64,000 bases of DNA from Mesorhabditis belari (taxonomy: Eukaryota > Nematoda > Chromadorea > Rhabditida > Rhabditidae): the NCBI GenBank assembly GCA_958450365.1, contig CAUEEP010000740.1:3289501-3353500 (forward strand). Reading direction: 5' to 3'. Shown in pieces: positions 32,640 through 44,049 of the stretch (position 1 is the first letter of the stretch; each line of letters opens with the position of its first letter). The position numbers and the translations under genes are program-made. The notes under the pieces are model-generated. The model did no database searches and was not told where the DNA came from. It worked only from the letters and a program-made list of their open reading frames with translations.

Positions 32640-33540
32640 TTCAATACTAGAATCAGCAGCTCTCAAAAGAAAAAAAAAATCATTTTTCTTGAAACGTTAT
32701 CAATTGAAATAAAGAGAAAAGCACGATTTTTCAGAAGCACTTCTCAATTTGATTTATTTATCTTTGAGATTAAAATATTCAAATAAATTCTCACCGAACA
32801 TTATTGATTCGTGGTTTTATTTAATTTTTAAATTTTCTACGAGTTTCTTCGAGTTTTAAAACATAAAAAATGTACTAAACAAGAGAGGGGATTATCAAAT
32901 AAAAACATAAAATTTAATGATGAAAAAAGAAAAGGAAATAATTGGTGAGAATTTAAAGCCGAATTTATTGATAGAAATGGAAATGAGAGAACACAAATTT
33001 ACGACAATGCCAAGAAAACGACGGGGAAAAGGGAAATGAGACTCTCCTTCTCTTTTCGTCTTCTTCTTCTTCATTTTCTTCTTCTATTCTTTACAAAGCC
33101 TTCATCTTTTTGATAAGATTCAAAGAAGAAAAGAGAAACTTTTGAAATAATCACGAAACTTGTCTTTTTCCCGTATTTTTGACATTTGATTTATAGTTTT
33201 GACTAGTTTTGATGGAGTTTTAAAGCAAAATTTAAATAGTTTCAATAGGGGAACTTTTCAGATTTCTTTAAAGCTTTGATATCATTCGAATTTCGATTCT
33301 GACTTTCAAATGAATGGTTAGAATGTGTTCGTCTCAAAGAATAAACTTTTGAAAACATGTCAAACTTTTGAAAATAATCGTAATCTTGGCCCAGTTCAAT
33401 CTATTGTTGTTTAAAACTACAATAATCTTGTTTCTTGTAGTAATTGCAAAACGGAAACTTGGAGAATTGAAAAGAAAGGCAAGATTACGATCGTTTTGAA
33501 AATTGACTTGCTTTACTTGAGAAGAATACAGTCCGCTAGA
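32640..33540. other. Noncoding stretch
   Basis: AT-rich sequence with no supported exon. The short minus-strand ORF at 33334-33546 overlaps the edge of a tandem repeat and has no coding signature. Confidence 0.5.
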
Positions 33541-33544
33541 ATAC

Positions 33545-33795
33545 AAGCTTTCAATCTGATCTAGGCTTTCAATCTGATCTAGGCTTTCAATCTGATCTAG
33601 GCTTTCAGTCTGATCTGGGCTTCCAATCTGATCTGAGCTTTCAATCTGATCTGAGCTTTCAATCTGATCTGAACTTTCAATCTGATCTGAACTTTCAATC
33701 TGATCTGAGCTTTCAATCTGATCTGAACTTTCAATCTGATCTGAGCTTTCAATCTGATCTGAACTCTCAATCTGATCTGAGCTTTCAATCTGATG
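33545..33795. repeat. 18-bp tandem repeat
   Basis: About 13 units of GAGCTTTCAATCTGATCT with minor variants. The minus strand stays open and would read as repeating AQIRLK, but there is no start context or flanking exon, so this is a minisatellite rather than a gene. Confidence 0.85.
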
Positions 33796-33829
33796 TGTTA
33801 CCGTAGCTCAAATATTAGCTTAGCCTCTA

Positions 33830-34330
33830 CTCTTGTCCACCTTTTTCAAACTTATACTTAACTTTTCATTTATAAATGAAGAATTAGGCGACAAATGTCT
33901 GATTTGCCTTAAATAAAAAGTTTAACTATTTCATTTAGCTCATTTTTAGGCAATTTTTAGCCAGCTTTGAAGCAAATCCGAACGGGAATTCTTGTTTTTT
34001 TCCTGCAATCCTTACAATGGACATAAAATGAAAACCGCTTGGTGAAATATTATAAAAATTTGTCTATTTACATAGCTTTTTATTTTCTGTCTTTTCTCTT
34101 TTAACATTAAAATAGGTTTCTGTGAAATATTATAAAACTTTTTAGTGCTCAAATCAGAACTTTGAGTTTCATCGTTTTTGACTCCTCGACTTCACATCTT
34201 TAAAAAAAAATGAACTAACGCGAGCTTTCCAAACTTTCTTAAAGGGCACTTTGTAAATAAATAATAGGACTTTCTAATAAAACAAATTATAGATTTAATT
34301 AGTTGATTATTTCATTTCAAAAAGTAACCT
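33830..34330. repeat. Degenerate relative of Rep-C
   Basis: Ordered landmarks of Rep-C recur here in diverged form: AAATAAAAAG, TTTGAAGCAAATCCGA, TTTTTGACTCCTCGACTTCA and CTTTCTAATAAAACAAATTA. Terminal AGGTTGATGC repeats are gone, which suggests an old copy. Confidence 0.5.
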
Positions 34331-34984
34331 TTAAGAAAAAGCAAAGAAGACAAAGAAGAGCAAAGAAGAAGCAAAGAAGCAAAGAAGAGCAAAGAAGGTC
34401 TTTTACAGGCACTTGGGATCCCATTTCGACCGACAGAGAACCCGCCATAGGTCAAAATGGGCCGAAATTGGGTTGACCAATTCTACAACCAGGGTTAGTT
34501 TTGGGAAGCGGTGACCACATGGGGCAGACAACGGGTTGGTTACCGGAAAGAAAACTTTCCGGTCAACCCAATAAATGTCAGTCTTCCGATAAAGGCAAAA
34601 CTAAGAAAAGCTTTAAAAGTTTTAAAAGTTTATCTCAAAAACTTTCTCTCAGAGTTCATAAATGATTCCTATCATGGATAAACAAAAATTTAGACATAAA
34701 TTACATAAAATGACATAAATTTAACCTGCTTTATTCGCCTCTTCCCCGTGTTTCTTCATGGTAACACCAATCTGTGAGCAGAATTTCCAAAAGAAACTAA
34801 TGAAAAATTCTTCTTTGGTATTATATTTTAAAAGAAGAAAAGAAGAAAAGAGGAAAGAGGAAAGAGGAAAGAGAAGACGATTAGAAGAGGCTCTCTTCAT
34901 TTCACTCTATCACTCAAATTTTTTATGCGATTTCGATGTGCAAATACAGCTTTTCAGCTAAACACTGACCAAAGACGGCACTTG

Positions 34985-35500
34985 AAATATTCACAAAATT
35001 GAAGGATTAACGAGAATTAGTGAAAAAGAATGAAACTTGGACTAGTTTTAGAAAAAGACTTTCTGGAAAACCTACCGTAAATACTGTAATTGTACCCCAC
35101 CCCCATAATGACGGTGCGGAGTGTTGCGTAGTCTAGCTTTGAACGAGTTTTTCTCGACACTGGTTTATGCTACAATGCGCACTTAAATATAAAAAAATAG
35201 CCCTGAATTTCAGCTATTTTTTGATACCAAAGACGCATTTTTTGAAAGTACGGGCGCTTTGAAAAAAATGAAATACTAAAAAACTTTTGCGACTACGCGA
35301 CTGTACGAGGGGAGTCGGGTACTAATACATTATTTACGGTAAGAAATTCTTTTGTAAATTTTTCATTTTAAACTATAACCATTTTACGTTGAATAGAATC
35401 AATTTTCTTTTAAACTAGTATTCAAATATTTTTCAATACTCACAAAATTGAAGGATTAACGAGAATGAGTGAAAAAGAATGAAACTTGGACTAGAATTAG
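34985..35500. mobile_element. Rep-A copy between 56-bp direct repeats
   Basis: Rep-A occupies 35073-35342. ACAAAATTGAAGGATTAACG and the following 36 bases occur on both sides (about 34988-35043 and 35441-35496), 453 bp apart. In addition, about 95 bp on its right (35343-35437) is the reverse complement of the sequence left of the Rep-A at 32170. Confidence 0.75.
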
Positions 35501-35820
35501 ACGGCATCAGAATTCAGAATCATCAGAAGAAGTCAGAATCAGCTGATGAAGTACAAAAAGGAATTCAATCGAGATTTGATTTGAGATCATAAGAAGAGGT
35601 CGAAACTTTTAAAACTCGAAGAAGTTAACTTACACTAGAGATTTGTCAATCAGCTGATTCTGACTTCATAACTGAGTATTTATCAGTCCAATTATCAACT
35701 CTTATTAGTTCATTTCTTGGTCTTATTCATGTTTCTCGAGCTTGTTCATGATCAGATAGAAATCTGACCAACCGCAACGAACCAACCAACCAACAAACCA
35801 ACCAACAAAAATTCATTCTA

Positions 35821-36688
35821 TTGGGTTGGTGAATTGAAAACTGCCGGCTATTTCGCGGGCTTTTTTTTCAATAAATGTTTCAAGAATGGGCTCCATGCTG
35901 TTTATGGTACTCAAACCTTGCTATCCGATTTCATAATACCATATTCGGGGCAGTTAAAAAAACGCGGCAGTTAAAAAAAACGACAGCATTGAACCAGCTG
36001 AAAGGGCGTTTGGTTACTTCAACATTTCCTCAAATTATTGCGAAAAAATTATGCTTCCAGCTTTTTATTTTTTCGTATTTTTCTTCACTATCTTCTATTG
36101 CACTCGACAATCTGCCACCGGGATATATTCGTCATGTCATGCTTCATGAGTTCCTGCACCAGAAGAAGTTTATGTTCTGCGTTTTCTGGGATATGGAGGG
36201 AGTGGTGTACTGGAAGTTGCTGGATAGCAAGACGACCGTTAATGCAATCAAATACAGTGAACAGTTGGGAAAGGTGAATAAATCCCTGAAGAAGAATAGG
36301 CCCTCCAAGTCAAAGATCGTTCTCATCCACGACAACGCGCGCTCTCATGTTGCAAAACTGACTAGCTCTAAAATAAATAGCCTTGTTTGGGAACTTTTGG
36401 TGCTTCCCCATACAGTCCGGACCTTGCCCCTTTTGATTATTATTTATTCCGGATCATGAGTAATGAGCTTGCGGGAGAACACTTCGATTCGGAAGAAGCA
36501 ATCAAAAAATGGCTTTGAAAGTTTTTCGATTCGAAACCAAAATCCTACCACGAAAGAGGAATCCGCAAATTGCCTGTAAAATGGGCAGAAGTCGTCAATA
36601 ATAATGGAAATTATTTGGAATGAATTCATGGTTTTATGTTCAATAAATTTTAGTTTAAAGTCCGGCAGTTTACAATTCACCAACCCAA
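35821..36688 (+). pseudogene. Mariner element with broken transposase
   Basis: Ends TTGGGTTGGTGAATTGAAAA and TTTACAATTCACCAACCCAA abut TA on both sides, so this is a whole mariner element. An ORF at 35875-36459 retains the catalytic core: FWDMEGVVYWKLLD around the first-to-second acidic region and IVLIHDNARSHVAKL, the mariner HDNARPH block with the second Asp. The expected 'PDLAPSDYYLF' block is out of frame after about 36390, and a C-terminal FDSKP..YHERGIRKLPVKW segment follows in another frame. The N-terminal helix-turn-helix part is unrecognisable. It is therefore inactive. Confidence 0.88.
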
Positions 36689-36730
36689 TAGATGACGAGA
36701 TAGTTGCGAACTTTTCTTGAATACTATATA

Positions 36731-36900
36731 TGTATTCTCTCTAATAGTAGTGCACCCCGGCGAGCCGAGTTGATGTCGATTTTACGGTTTCCAAGCTTTT
36801 GCAGAAGCTCAACCCTCTAATCCCCCACAAGATCTCATCGTCAGCTACATTTTTTTTTTGCTACAGTTTCAAGCTACAGTTTCAATGCACCAACCCAATA
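36731..36900. repeat. Partial Rep-E composite
   Basis: Same composite as at 17068: TATTCTCTCTAATAGTAGTG...TCATCGTCAGCTACAT, then TTTCAATGCACCAACCCAAT. It directly follows a mariner copy in both places. Confidence 0.65.
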
Positions 36901-37155
36901 TTTTGAATGATCAGAGGGGATAATGATCAAGGATAATAGGAATAATGCTGATAATATGGAAAGCCACAATATGCAATTAATAAATTGTACAACCCAGAAA
37001 CTGCAAGCGTAACTTTGTTTTGCAAAACGTTGAGATTCGAGTGCACTCATCAATGAGAACAGCGGTTAATTTTGCGACACAAACACATACCTTCTGGCAT
37101 ACATAAGATTCGATGCAGATATTTATTTGAATCAACATGATCATAAAATCATCAT

Positions 37156-38752
37156 TTATCCGACAGCCTTGATAGCACACAATCCAGTAGTGGGCACACA
37201 TGGGGCTGTGGTTTTTGGGCAAGCTGAACAACTGGTAACTCCATTTGTGTAGACTGCTTTGGCAGCGACGAGGCTCCTAGAAAATAAAATAGAGACTGAT
37301 TTAAATTGAATATCTTGACTTAAAGTTTAGTCAACAACACTTACAATGTATGTAAATGGATATAAAGGATACGATTTTTTAAAAGAGGATGAAAGAGAAT
37401 AGAATTACTTTGGATAGAATTGACAAACGGTGGCATATTGTCCAGAGGAGGTAATGTTCACGTAGGCACAACCAACTTGAGTCGTTAGATCAGCGATCAA
37501 CTGAAGATTTCGAAGATTTCGAATTTCGAATTTAAGCAATGAATTGAATGCAAAAAGAAGTCAGATTTAGCGAATTTACCTGATACATTTCATATTGATC
37601 GGTGGATGCTGAATAGGCAAATTTGTCAAGTCCTTGCCAATTGAAAAGTGCTCCCCATTGACCCCAGGCATTGTCGACTGAAATCATTCGATAAAGAAGT
37701 CAAATATGTTGGGATCTTTTATCCTTTTACAACGATAACATACAAATCTTGACAGCAGTGATTGTATTGGGTGCCACTCCATACTCGACTCCATATGTGA
37801 TCTCTCCAACATTTGCCGGCACTGTCCCTGTCATTTGTTTGTTTGACAGTGTATTCAAACGGCTACGAGCAGCTGCTGCCAACGTTGCATTCCATTTCTG
37901 AGCAAAAAGAAAGATTATTTTTTGAAATGTTGATAACAAACCAATTGATACATTCGAGTGGCCTTTGGATAGTATCTGACTGGTGGGTCTGGAACAGTCT
38001 AAAATGGTTGCTCGTTAGTGAGTTAAAGAGACACTATACATTGATACTTTAATATCCTATCAGCACTCACACACAATCTATCTGATAATGGACAACAACC
38101 AATAATTGATTATGATATTGAAACAACTGACATCATCATATTGAGCATCATACTCCCATGTGTAATTGTGCCATCTTTGTGTTCCCTTGGCACATTTTGA
38201 GCGAAGTGCATTGAATGTCTGAACAATGTAAGTGTAAAGAATGTAAAATCATTTCAGTAACTTTTTTCTAAAAACTCACACTGAGAAGATGGGATTGATC
38301 CGCAACTGTGTAGACGACAGCTGCCCCTGCGATGGCTAAAGATTTGCTACTATCATTTACTAAATTTACTTCTTCATATTCTACTATCATTTTACAACCT
38401 TTGTTAACAGTACTATGCCCAAGTTTGCAATATTCTATTTGATTATCTTTGATTCTATTTGATTCTATTTGATTCTATTTGATTCTATTTGATTCTATTT
38501 GATTCTAATGGATTCTAATTGATTCTAATTGATTCTATTTGGTTATATTTCATTCTATTTGATAACAGTTTCAAGCTCTTAGAATTCTATCTCTTAAAAG
38601 AACTAACTTTCTTGTACCCATGGTCTACTTGTGACTTTTCTGTTTCATATTCGAATTTGCATTTGTTATGCAAAGTGGCTGACATTAGAGTTACTCAAAC
38701 CTTAAATAGACTAACTTGAAATGAAGAGTGCCAATGTGAGAAGGATTTTCAT
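37156..38752 (-). CDS. Secreted CAP-domain (SCP/SCL-like) protein, 8 exons
   Basis: Exons (minus): 38752-38716, 38335-38280, 38218-38132, 37998-37942, 37897-37744, 37677-37580, 37500-37409 and 37276-37156. They total 702 nt in phase, giving 233 residues. The N-terminus MKILLTLALFIS.IAGAAVV is a signal peptide. CAP landmarks follow: FNALRSKCAKGT (the usual N-H-N-x-L-R start helix, with the His-Asn replaced), KWNATLAAAARSRLNT, an AWGQWGALFNWQGLDKF block and the C-terminal CAP signature VGCAYVN...GQYATVCQFYP. A Cys-rich tail (SCSACPKTTAPC...GLCAI) ends the protein. The classical GENI/H catalytic-like residues are not evident. CAP proteins are secreted and varied in nematodes; the specific role is unknown. 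Confidence in family is high. Confidence 0.9.
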
Positions 38753-38818
38753 CGTGAGAATTGATGAATGATGTGAATGAGCCCAGAAATGAGTGCTTTC
38801 CTGTCCGTTCATCGCCCA

Positions 38819-38825
38819 TTTTATA
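38819..38825 (-). promoter_or_regulatory. TATA box of the CAP gene
   Basis: GGGTATAAAATGGG on the minus strand, about 70 bp before the start codon at 38752, is a near-ideal TATA box. A strong TATA box fits a tissue-specific secreted-protein gene. Confidence 0.65.
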
Positions 38826-38984
38826 CCCCATAATGTCACTGGAGAACACTCGGATCGCCCAAAAACCAAAAAAAACTTTCTTCTAATTTTATTAAAAATG
38901 AACAATGACTTGCAAAAATCCGCCCGTCCTTTGATCACTAGAGCACATCTATTTTCTTTCATTTTACATCGATTCAACTAAAGT

Positions 38985-40640
38985 TAATATGAAAAATGGA
39001 TGACGAACTTCTTTGTTGAAGAGCTTTTGCAATAACGATCAATCGCTTCACCAACCGCCCACCGATTTGATCCCTTTCCCTGGATTAGACTCGAGTTGAG
39101 CCAAGTCCAACGCATCATGTTTTATATCTAGTTTTATGAAAATGACATTTAAAAGTTAAAAGCCGATTGAAACACATTGAAAACTTTGATCTTTTTGAAA
39201 CTAACTAAATCTATTTCTGACTCTTTGAAACTCATTGAACTCTAAAAAATGAGATCGTGAAGCACTTGTTAAGTGTTATCTGTAGTTGTTGTGTCGCTGT
39301 CTAATGCAGTTTACTGAATGCTACAAAGATCAAAAGGTGATTCACCGAGATACGCAATCACAAAGAGCCCCTTTTCTCACTCAATCGCTTCCAATCTGGC
39401 GCACTGTCACCAATGGGGGTTAATATGAGACTGAAATCCCTGATTGGGAATGAGTGGTCCGACCGGAGACAGGTTATCATTTAACTCCTTTGTTAAAACT
39501 CTCAACCCTGACGGCCAATGCACTGACAATGAAATGTCAGTTTGAAAAGCAGAAACCCGATGGAACAAAACCCCTGACTCCATGTCCACAGGTAGGACTA
39601 TTGACTACTCGATTTTTTGGACTTTTTTTTTTGATTAACTTGAATCACTACAACAAATAAAGCATTTGATTAATTTAATTTGTGAGAAAGTAGTCATTTG
39701 AAAGGTTTAAATAACGTTAAATTTTGATTCTACATAACAGAGAAACCGTCGGAATTAAAAATAATGTTCAAGCTTAAAAAATATTGACTGCATACTCTTG
39801 GCCCTTCTCGACTCCCTTAACACTTTCGATAGATCACGGTAGATGAGAATGGAATTTCGCTGAGCACAATCCGAGGATTTTCGACCCGCCATCAAGGTTT
39901 ACTTTTTGACTTTTGTATACCAAGTCATCAGATTCTTGTTTTAATCAATCAATCATATAATTAGGCTCGCTGGCCATTCGTTTGTATTTTGGCACACCTA
40001 AATGCCTAAACTAAACTTTAATAGACTAGCTATTAATAGTAAAAACTTTAATAGTAAAGAGTTGAAACTATGTCAGATCATTTCCAAAAAGATATTTAAA
40101 TTTACAATGTAAATTCATAAAAGTTTTAGTAAAGGCACAAAGAAATGAAATAGTATAATTCAAGGAGCAAGAAAAACCTCCATTCCGGCAGTTCGAGTAC
40201 GGTTTAGCAACTTTCCAGCTAAATTCTAAGGTACACCTAAGCTACCGTACTCAAGACGGCGTCTCCCTTTTTCCCCTATAAAACCAACCCCCATCCCTCC
40301 AAAAATTTATTCTTTTGAAGAATCGTCGCCCTGTCTTCTGCGCTCATGTTCTACTCGTGCTATTCTCTTGTAAATGTTGTTTGTGTTTATTGTTCCCTAC
40401 TCCTTGTATTTTTTTCCATCCCCTCCCTGTTCTCTTCTTAAAATTGTTAAATTTTTAGAGTTTCTGTACTTTTCTCGGTCTTTCCACTTTGTTGATCTTC
40501 AGACCCGTGTCTTTCATATCACCGATAAAGTTATTAAAAATCTAAACATCCTTTCTCTATAAACGCCAGCCAATCTAACCCAGCCGCGCATCGTCTTGTT
40601 ATTCTTCTCATTTTGGCAACCATTTGGAATTAGTGTTTTT
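38985..40640. other. Intergenic, with an orphan TATA box
   Basis: 38445-38570 (inside the first intron of the CAP gene) is a GATTCTATTT array. The intergenic region itself is AT-rich. CCCCTATAAAACC at 40274-40286 on the plus strand looks like a core promoter. About 70 bp downstream a 31-codon ORF starts (40347), encoding a hydrophobic Val/Leu/Phe-rich peptide that I cannot assign. A transcription unit is possible but unproven. Confidence 0.4.
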
Positions 40641-40645
40641 GAGTT

Positions 40646-40797
40646 AAAAGATTTAGCAGCTTGGGTAAGGTTTCGACGCAGAATGTAAATTTTTGGAACC
40701 GTAATACCTTACTAGACAACAAGGAGGTTTTAGTAAATTCTACAGTTCCAAAGATTTACTTTCTGCGTCGAAACTTTACCCTAACTGCTAAATCTTT
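40646..40797. repeat. ~55-bp-arm hairpin upstream of the protease-like gene
   Basis: AAAGATTTAGCAGCTTGGGT..GTTTCGACGCAGAA..TGGAAC pairs with GTTCCA...TTCTGCGTCGAAACTTTACCC..GCTAAATCTTT, leaving a ~35-base loop region. It lies about 65 bp before the start codon at 40860. It could be a foldback element or a structured promoter-proximal sequence. Confidence 0.7.
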
Positions 40798-40859
40798 CAA
40801 CCCTTTAATTCGCTTTAAATCTTTAATTTATTTAATTTAGTGTTTTCGATTTCAATTAA

Positions 40860-42307
40860 ATGGCAAATGCGGGAGACGATGTGCAAAATGGTATGTTTGA
40901 ATTTAAGATGCGAATTAATGAAAAATATCGAGTTTTCAAATTACTAAATTTTAGGTTCTTTCCGGATAACGGTTTTTAGGTTCTTTACGATAGGTTTTTT
41001 TGGCCATCTTGCAGCTCATTTTAAGCACCTCAAGTCAAAAGTTTTAATAAGATTTAGATAGCTTATAACGGTAGCTTTCAGAAATCCAGCTTTGTTTTCT
41101 CACAAGCTATTAACAAAAACCTATCTAAAATCGGGCTGCAATTTGACCAAAAAACTTACCCCCCACCCCGTTATCCGTAAAGCACTAATTTTTAAAATAA
41201 AAGAAATGATGTTTAAATTATCTTTTAAAATAATATTATTTAGAAAGCTTTGCTCAGGAAATACGGAAATTTCTCTTTTATTCGAAGTCGTTCGCAAAGC
41301 CTGATGGAGAAATCGAGGAAAACGACTCTTTGCGTGCTCCGGTTGGTGTTTTCCGTGTCACTTCCTTTCCGAACCGACACTTCGCTGCCACTTGGAACCA
41401 TGGAGAGCATGAGAACATTAAGGAAGGGTCGGCTATGAATATTTATAACGAAGGTATGCAAAGATTTTTTATTAGGGCTATTATTGCGGACGTTGATTTG
41501 CTATTTATTATACAGAAATTGGGTTTATATGAAGGAGTTTTAGATGGAGATAAGTTCGAGACAAAGGTGATATTCAAGGGTTCAGTTCGAGATTATTTGG
41601 TTTTGGAATCGGATGAGAAGCTTGTCGAGGATGTTCCATATATTTCTTCAAATGTCATCGGTGGTACTCACTATTTGATCACTATTCAATAAATAAAAGC
41701 AAATTTGCTAAGGTTTTATTTATAATAACCATCTTTTGCTTATTTTTGAAATGGATCCACGGAAATAACTAATATGGAAAACGTTTGGTTCAAAATGATT
41801 TTTCAGTATAATCATCAATTAATATAATAGCAAATAAATATAGAAGGTTTAAGATAAAATTTAATTTAGGGCTATCGAGATGGGATCGAAAAGGCTTTGC
41901 CAGGGGATGCTCTTCTAAAACCATCGTTTCTTCCGGGTATTGTCACGTCCCAGGTGTATGACAAAAATGGTCACTATGGCGGTACTTCTGCGGAAATGCC
42001 CGGTTTTTCTGGGGGTCCTGCCTACCAGAAATTCTTTCGCAATGAGTTTCTCGGATTGTGTCTTAAAGGTAGGTATATCGATGGTTTTTGCCTCAGACTT
42101 GGCACATTCGCTTACAGGGGCTCAATGTTATCAAATTGTCGCTGGACATTCGATGGAAAGCGCAATAATCTATGTCAGTTTCTCCTATTCTCTTAACATT
42201 TATCAATTGACACAATTTCCTTTTAGTTAGTGGGATACGAAAAGCAGGTACTTAAGGAGACTAAGGAAACCGAGGAGACCGAGGAGTCCAAATGTTCTAT
42301 TCTCTAA
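40860..42307 (+). CDS. Trypsin-fold protease-like protein with C-terminal CaaX box
   Basis: Exon 1 (40860-40890, MANAGDDVQN) joins in phase to an exon from 41244 running to about 41660. Further exons lie at about 41872-42070, 42118-42172 and 42227-42307. Protease landmarks occur in order: a His-containing FAATWNHGEHE (compare trypsin 'TAAHC' region), VRDYLVLESDE (compare HtrA-type 'D.A.LK'), and EMPGFSGGPAY, the GxSGGP nucleophile motif, followed by LGLCLKG and an IVAGHS strand. Order and spacing fit the PA-clan fold. The last exon is Glu/Lys/Thr-rich and ends KCSIL, a CaaX-type prenylation signal. The junction of the second and third exons (VIGG...|GYRDG) is one base out of phase as sequenced, so either the border is misread or a base is wrong. 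No signal peptide is present, consistent with a cytosolic, membrane-tethered protein (inference). I know no exact relative. Confidence 0.68.
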
Positions 42308-42519
42308 TCACGTGAATTGATTGAAGTAATTTGTAAAAAATTTCTATTGAAAATTTGTTGATTCGATTTACGCTTCGAATAAATTTGTTTTTTTATTTAA
42401 AAAATAATTAAATTAAAGATCATTTAATTTTGACAGCAAGCTTTTGAAATGAAAAGAAAGGATGACCTGGAAACCAAGAAGGTACCTTTTAGAATTGTCA
42501 AATATAAATTAGGAATCAT

Positions 42520-43360
42520 CTAATTGAGTACTAATAAGCAGAACAAAGTCCATTTGTTGTCGGTGGCTACACAAGCTAAACGATTAGCACACTCAAAGTC
42601 CCTGCTGAGAAGTTTCGGGAACAACCAGCATCTTCATGTTGTGTTCAGTGATGAAAAGATATTTACTGTTGAAGAGTATCTTAACAAGCAGGATAATCGC
42701 ATCCACTCGGAGATTAAGCCGAATTCTCGAATTCAGCGAATTTCATTGATGCAGAACCAGCATCCACAATTGGTTATGGCTTTTACAGCTGTGACATCAG
42801 ATGGAAATTGTCACTTTTTTCGTGGATGCTAGTGTTAAGATCAAGACGTGTATTTGAATTTCCTCAAAAACAATTTACTTCCATGAGAAATTTCCTACTT
42901 TGGGGCACGTCATTGAGCGTTTCAGCAAGACCAGAAAGCTCGCAAAGTTCAGGATTGGTGTGAGAACAATCTCCTCGAATTTATTGTTTTCCGAGTGGTC
43001 ACCAAGCTCTCCAAGCTTCCCCTTGATTACTCTGTCTGGAGTGTTTTTGAAGCAAAAGCTTGCACGAGTAGCAAGCTAGTAATATTGCAAAGCGAACATT
43101 GCAAACTGGTTTGCTAAATTCCGTTCTGGGGATAAATCCTCGAAGACAAAGGGAGAAGTCTAGCAGTCCAGCTGGAGAATGTCAAGTTGCTCGAAATTTT
43201 TCAAACCACAACTTTCTTAGTTTGCTATCAGTTGATCCTACATCGCACAAAAACATTAATTCCTTGAAGAAATCGTTGATGAAAACCTGGGATGAGTTGG
43301 ATATAGCCTCGCCACGATCAATGAGTGAGTGTAGTAGTGAAAATGGGCAATCAGAATGAT
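42520..43360 (+). pseudogene. Broken Tc1/mariner-superfamily transposase
   Basis: The ORF at 42524-42832 contains VVFSDEKIFTVEEYLNKQDN, the second-Asp block of a nematode/arthropod transposase group ('VFSDEK.FT.E...NKQNDR'). Further pieces in other frames are LDYSVWSVFEAKAC (after the lost PDLNP) near 43020 and HKNINSLKKSLMKTWDEL near 43250. At least two frameshifts separate them, and the N-terminal DNA-binding part is missing. No terminal repeats were identified. Confidence 0.82.
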
Positions 43361-44049
43361 TTTTAAATCAATCAATGCGTTCCCGAAACGACTCAAGGTC
43401 CGTTCCCATTTTGAGTTTGATTCATTTTTTTTTGTTGAAAAACAAATAAAAAATTTTATTTTAAAATTTCAGTTGGTTGATTCCAGCTGACTGACTGACT
43501 GATTGCTCTTTAGTTTTTTTGCTTCTTGAAACGCGAGAATCATCTTTGGAATGTTACCGTTTCAACAATCTTCTTTTCAACTAATAATGTTTATTTTCAA
43601 AATGTCAAAGTAAAATGAGAAAAGAAATTTGAGCTTTCTTTCCAGGCGATTGCGTTTTTTGATTTTCCAGGAATCAGCATTATTAGATTCTCCACGAATC
43701 CACGTTGCCGTAAAAGAAAACAAGCGATTTGTGGGTAGAAAGAAAGAAGGAGAAAAGGGAAATCTCATAAAACAGAGGCTTTCCATTATTTTTTTTTCAC
43801 AAAGTGATAAGCTGGCAAACAACGCACGCGAATCGTTTTTTGATGGCAAATAAAGAGCACACAATCTAGGACTCGTGAAAAGTAGAAATGATTGCCCGAA
43901 GATCCCGAATTGCCTCAGTGTTTAAATAAAGGAAGCAAAAAAAAAAGTGAGTTAATTGGGAAAAAAAGAAAGACCCCACTACTACCAGAGTGATAAACTT
44001 TTATGAGAGTGAGTGTAGTAGTGAAAATGGGCAATCAGAATGATTTTCG
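43320..44049. repeat. Direct duplication of a transposon 3' end
   Basis: GAGTGAGTGTAGTAGTGAAA followed by ATGGGCAATCAGAATGATTTT occurs at about 43323-43364 and again at about 44008-44049. The first copy is the 3' end of the broken transposase. The second stands alone, 685 bp downstream. Confidence 0.7.

Noticed and set aside
33597..33788. AQIRLK repeat protein
   Set aside because: It is a pure 18-bp tandem repeat with no start context, splice sites or homology.
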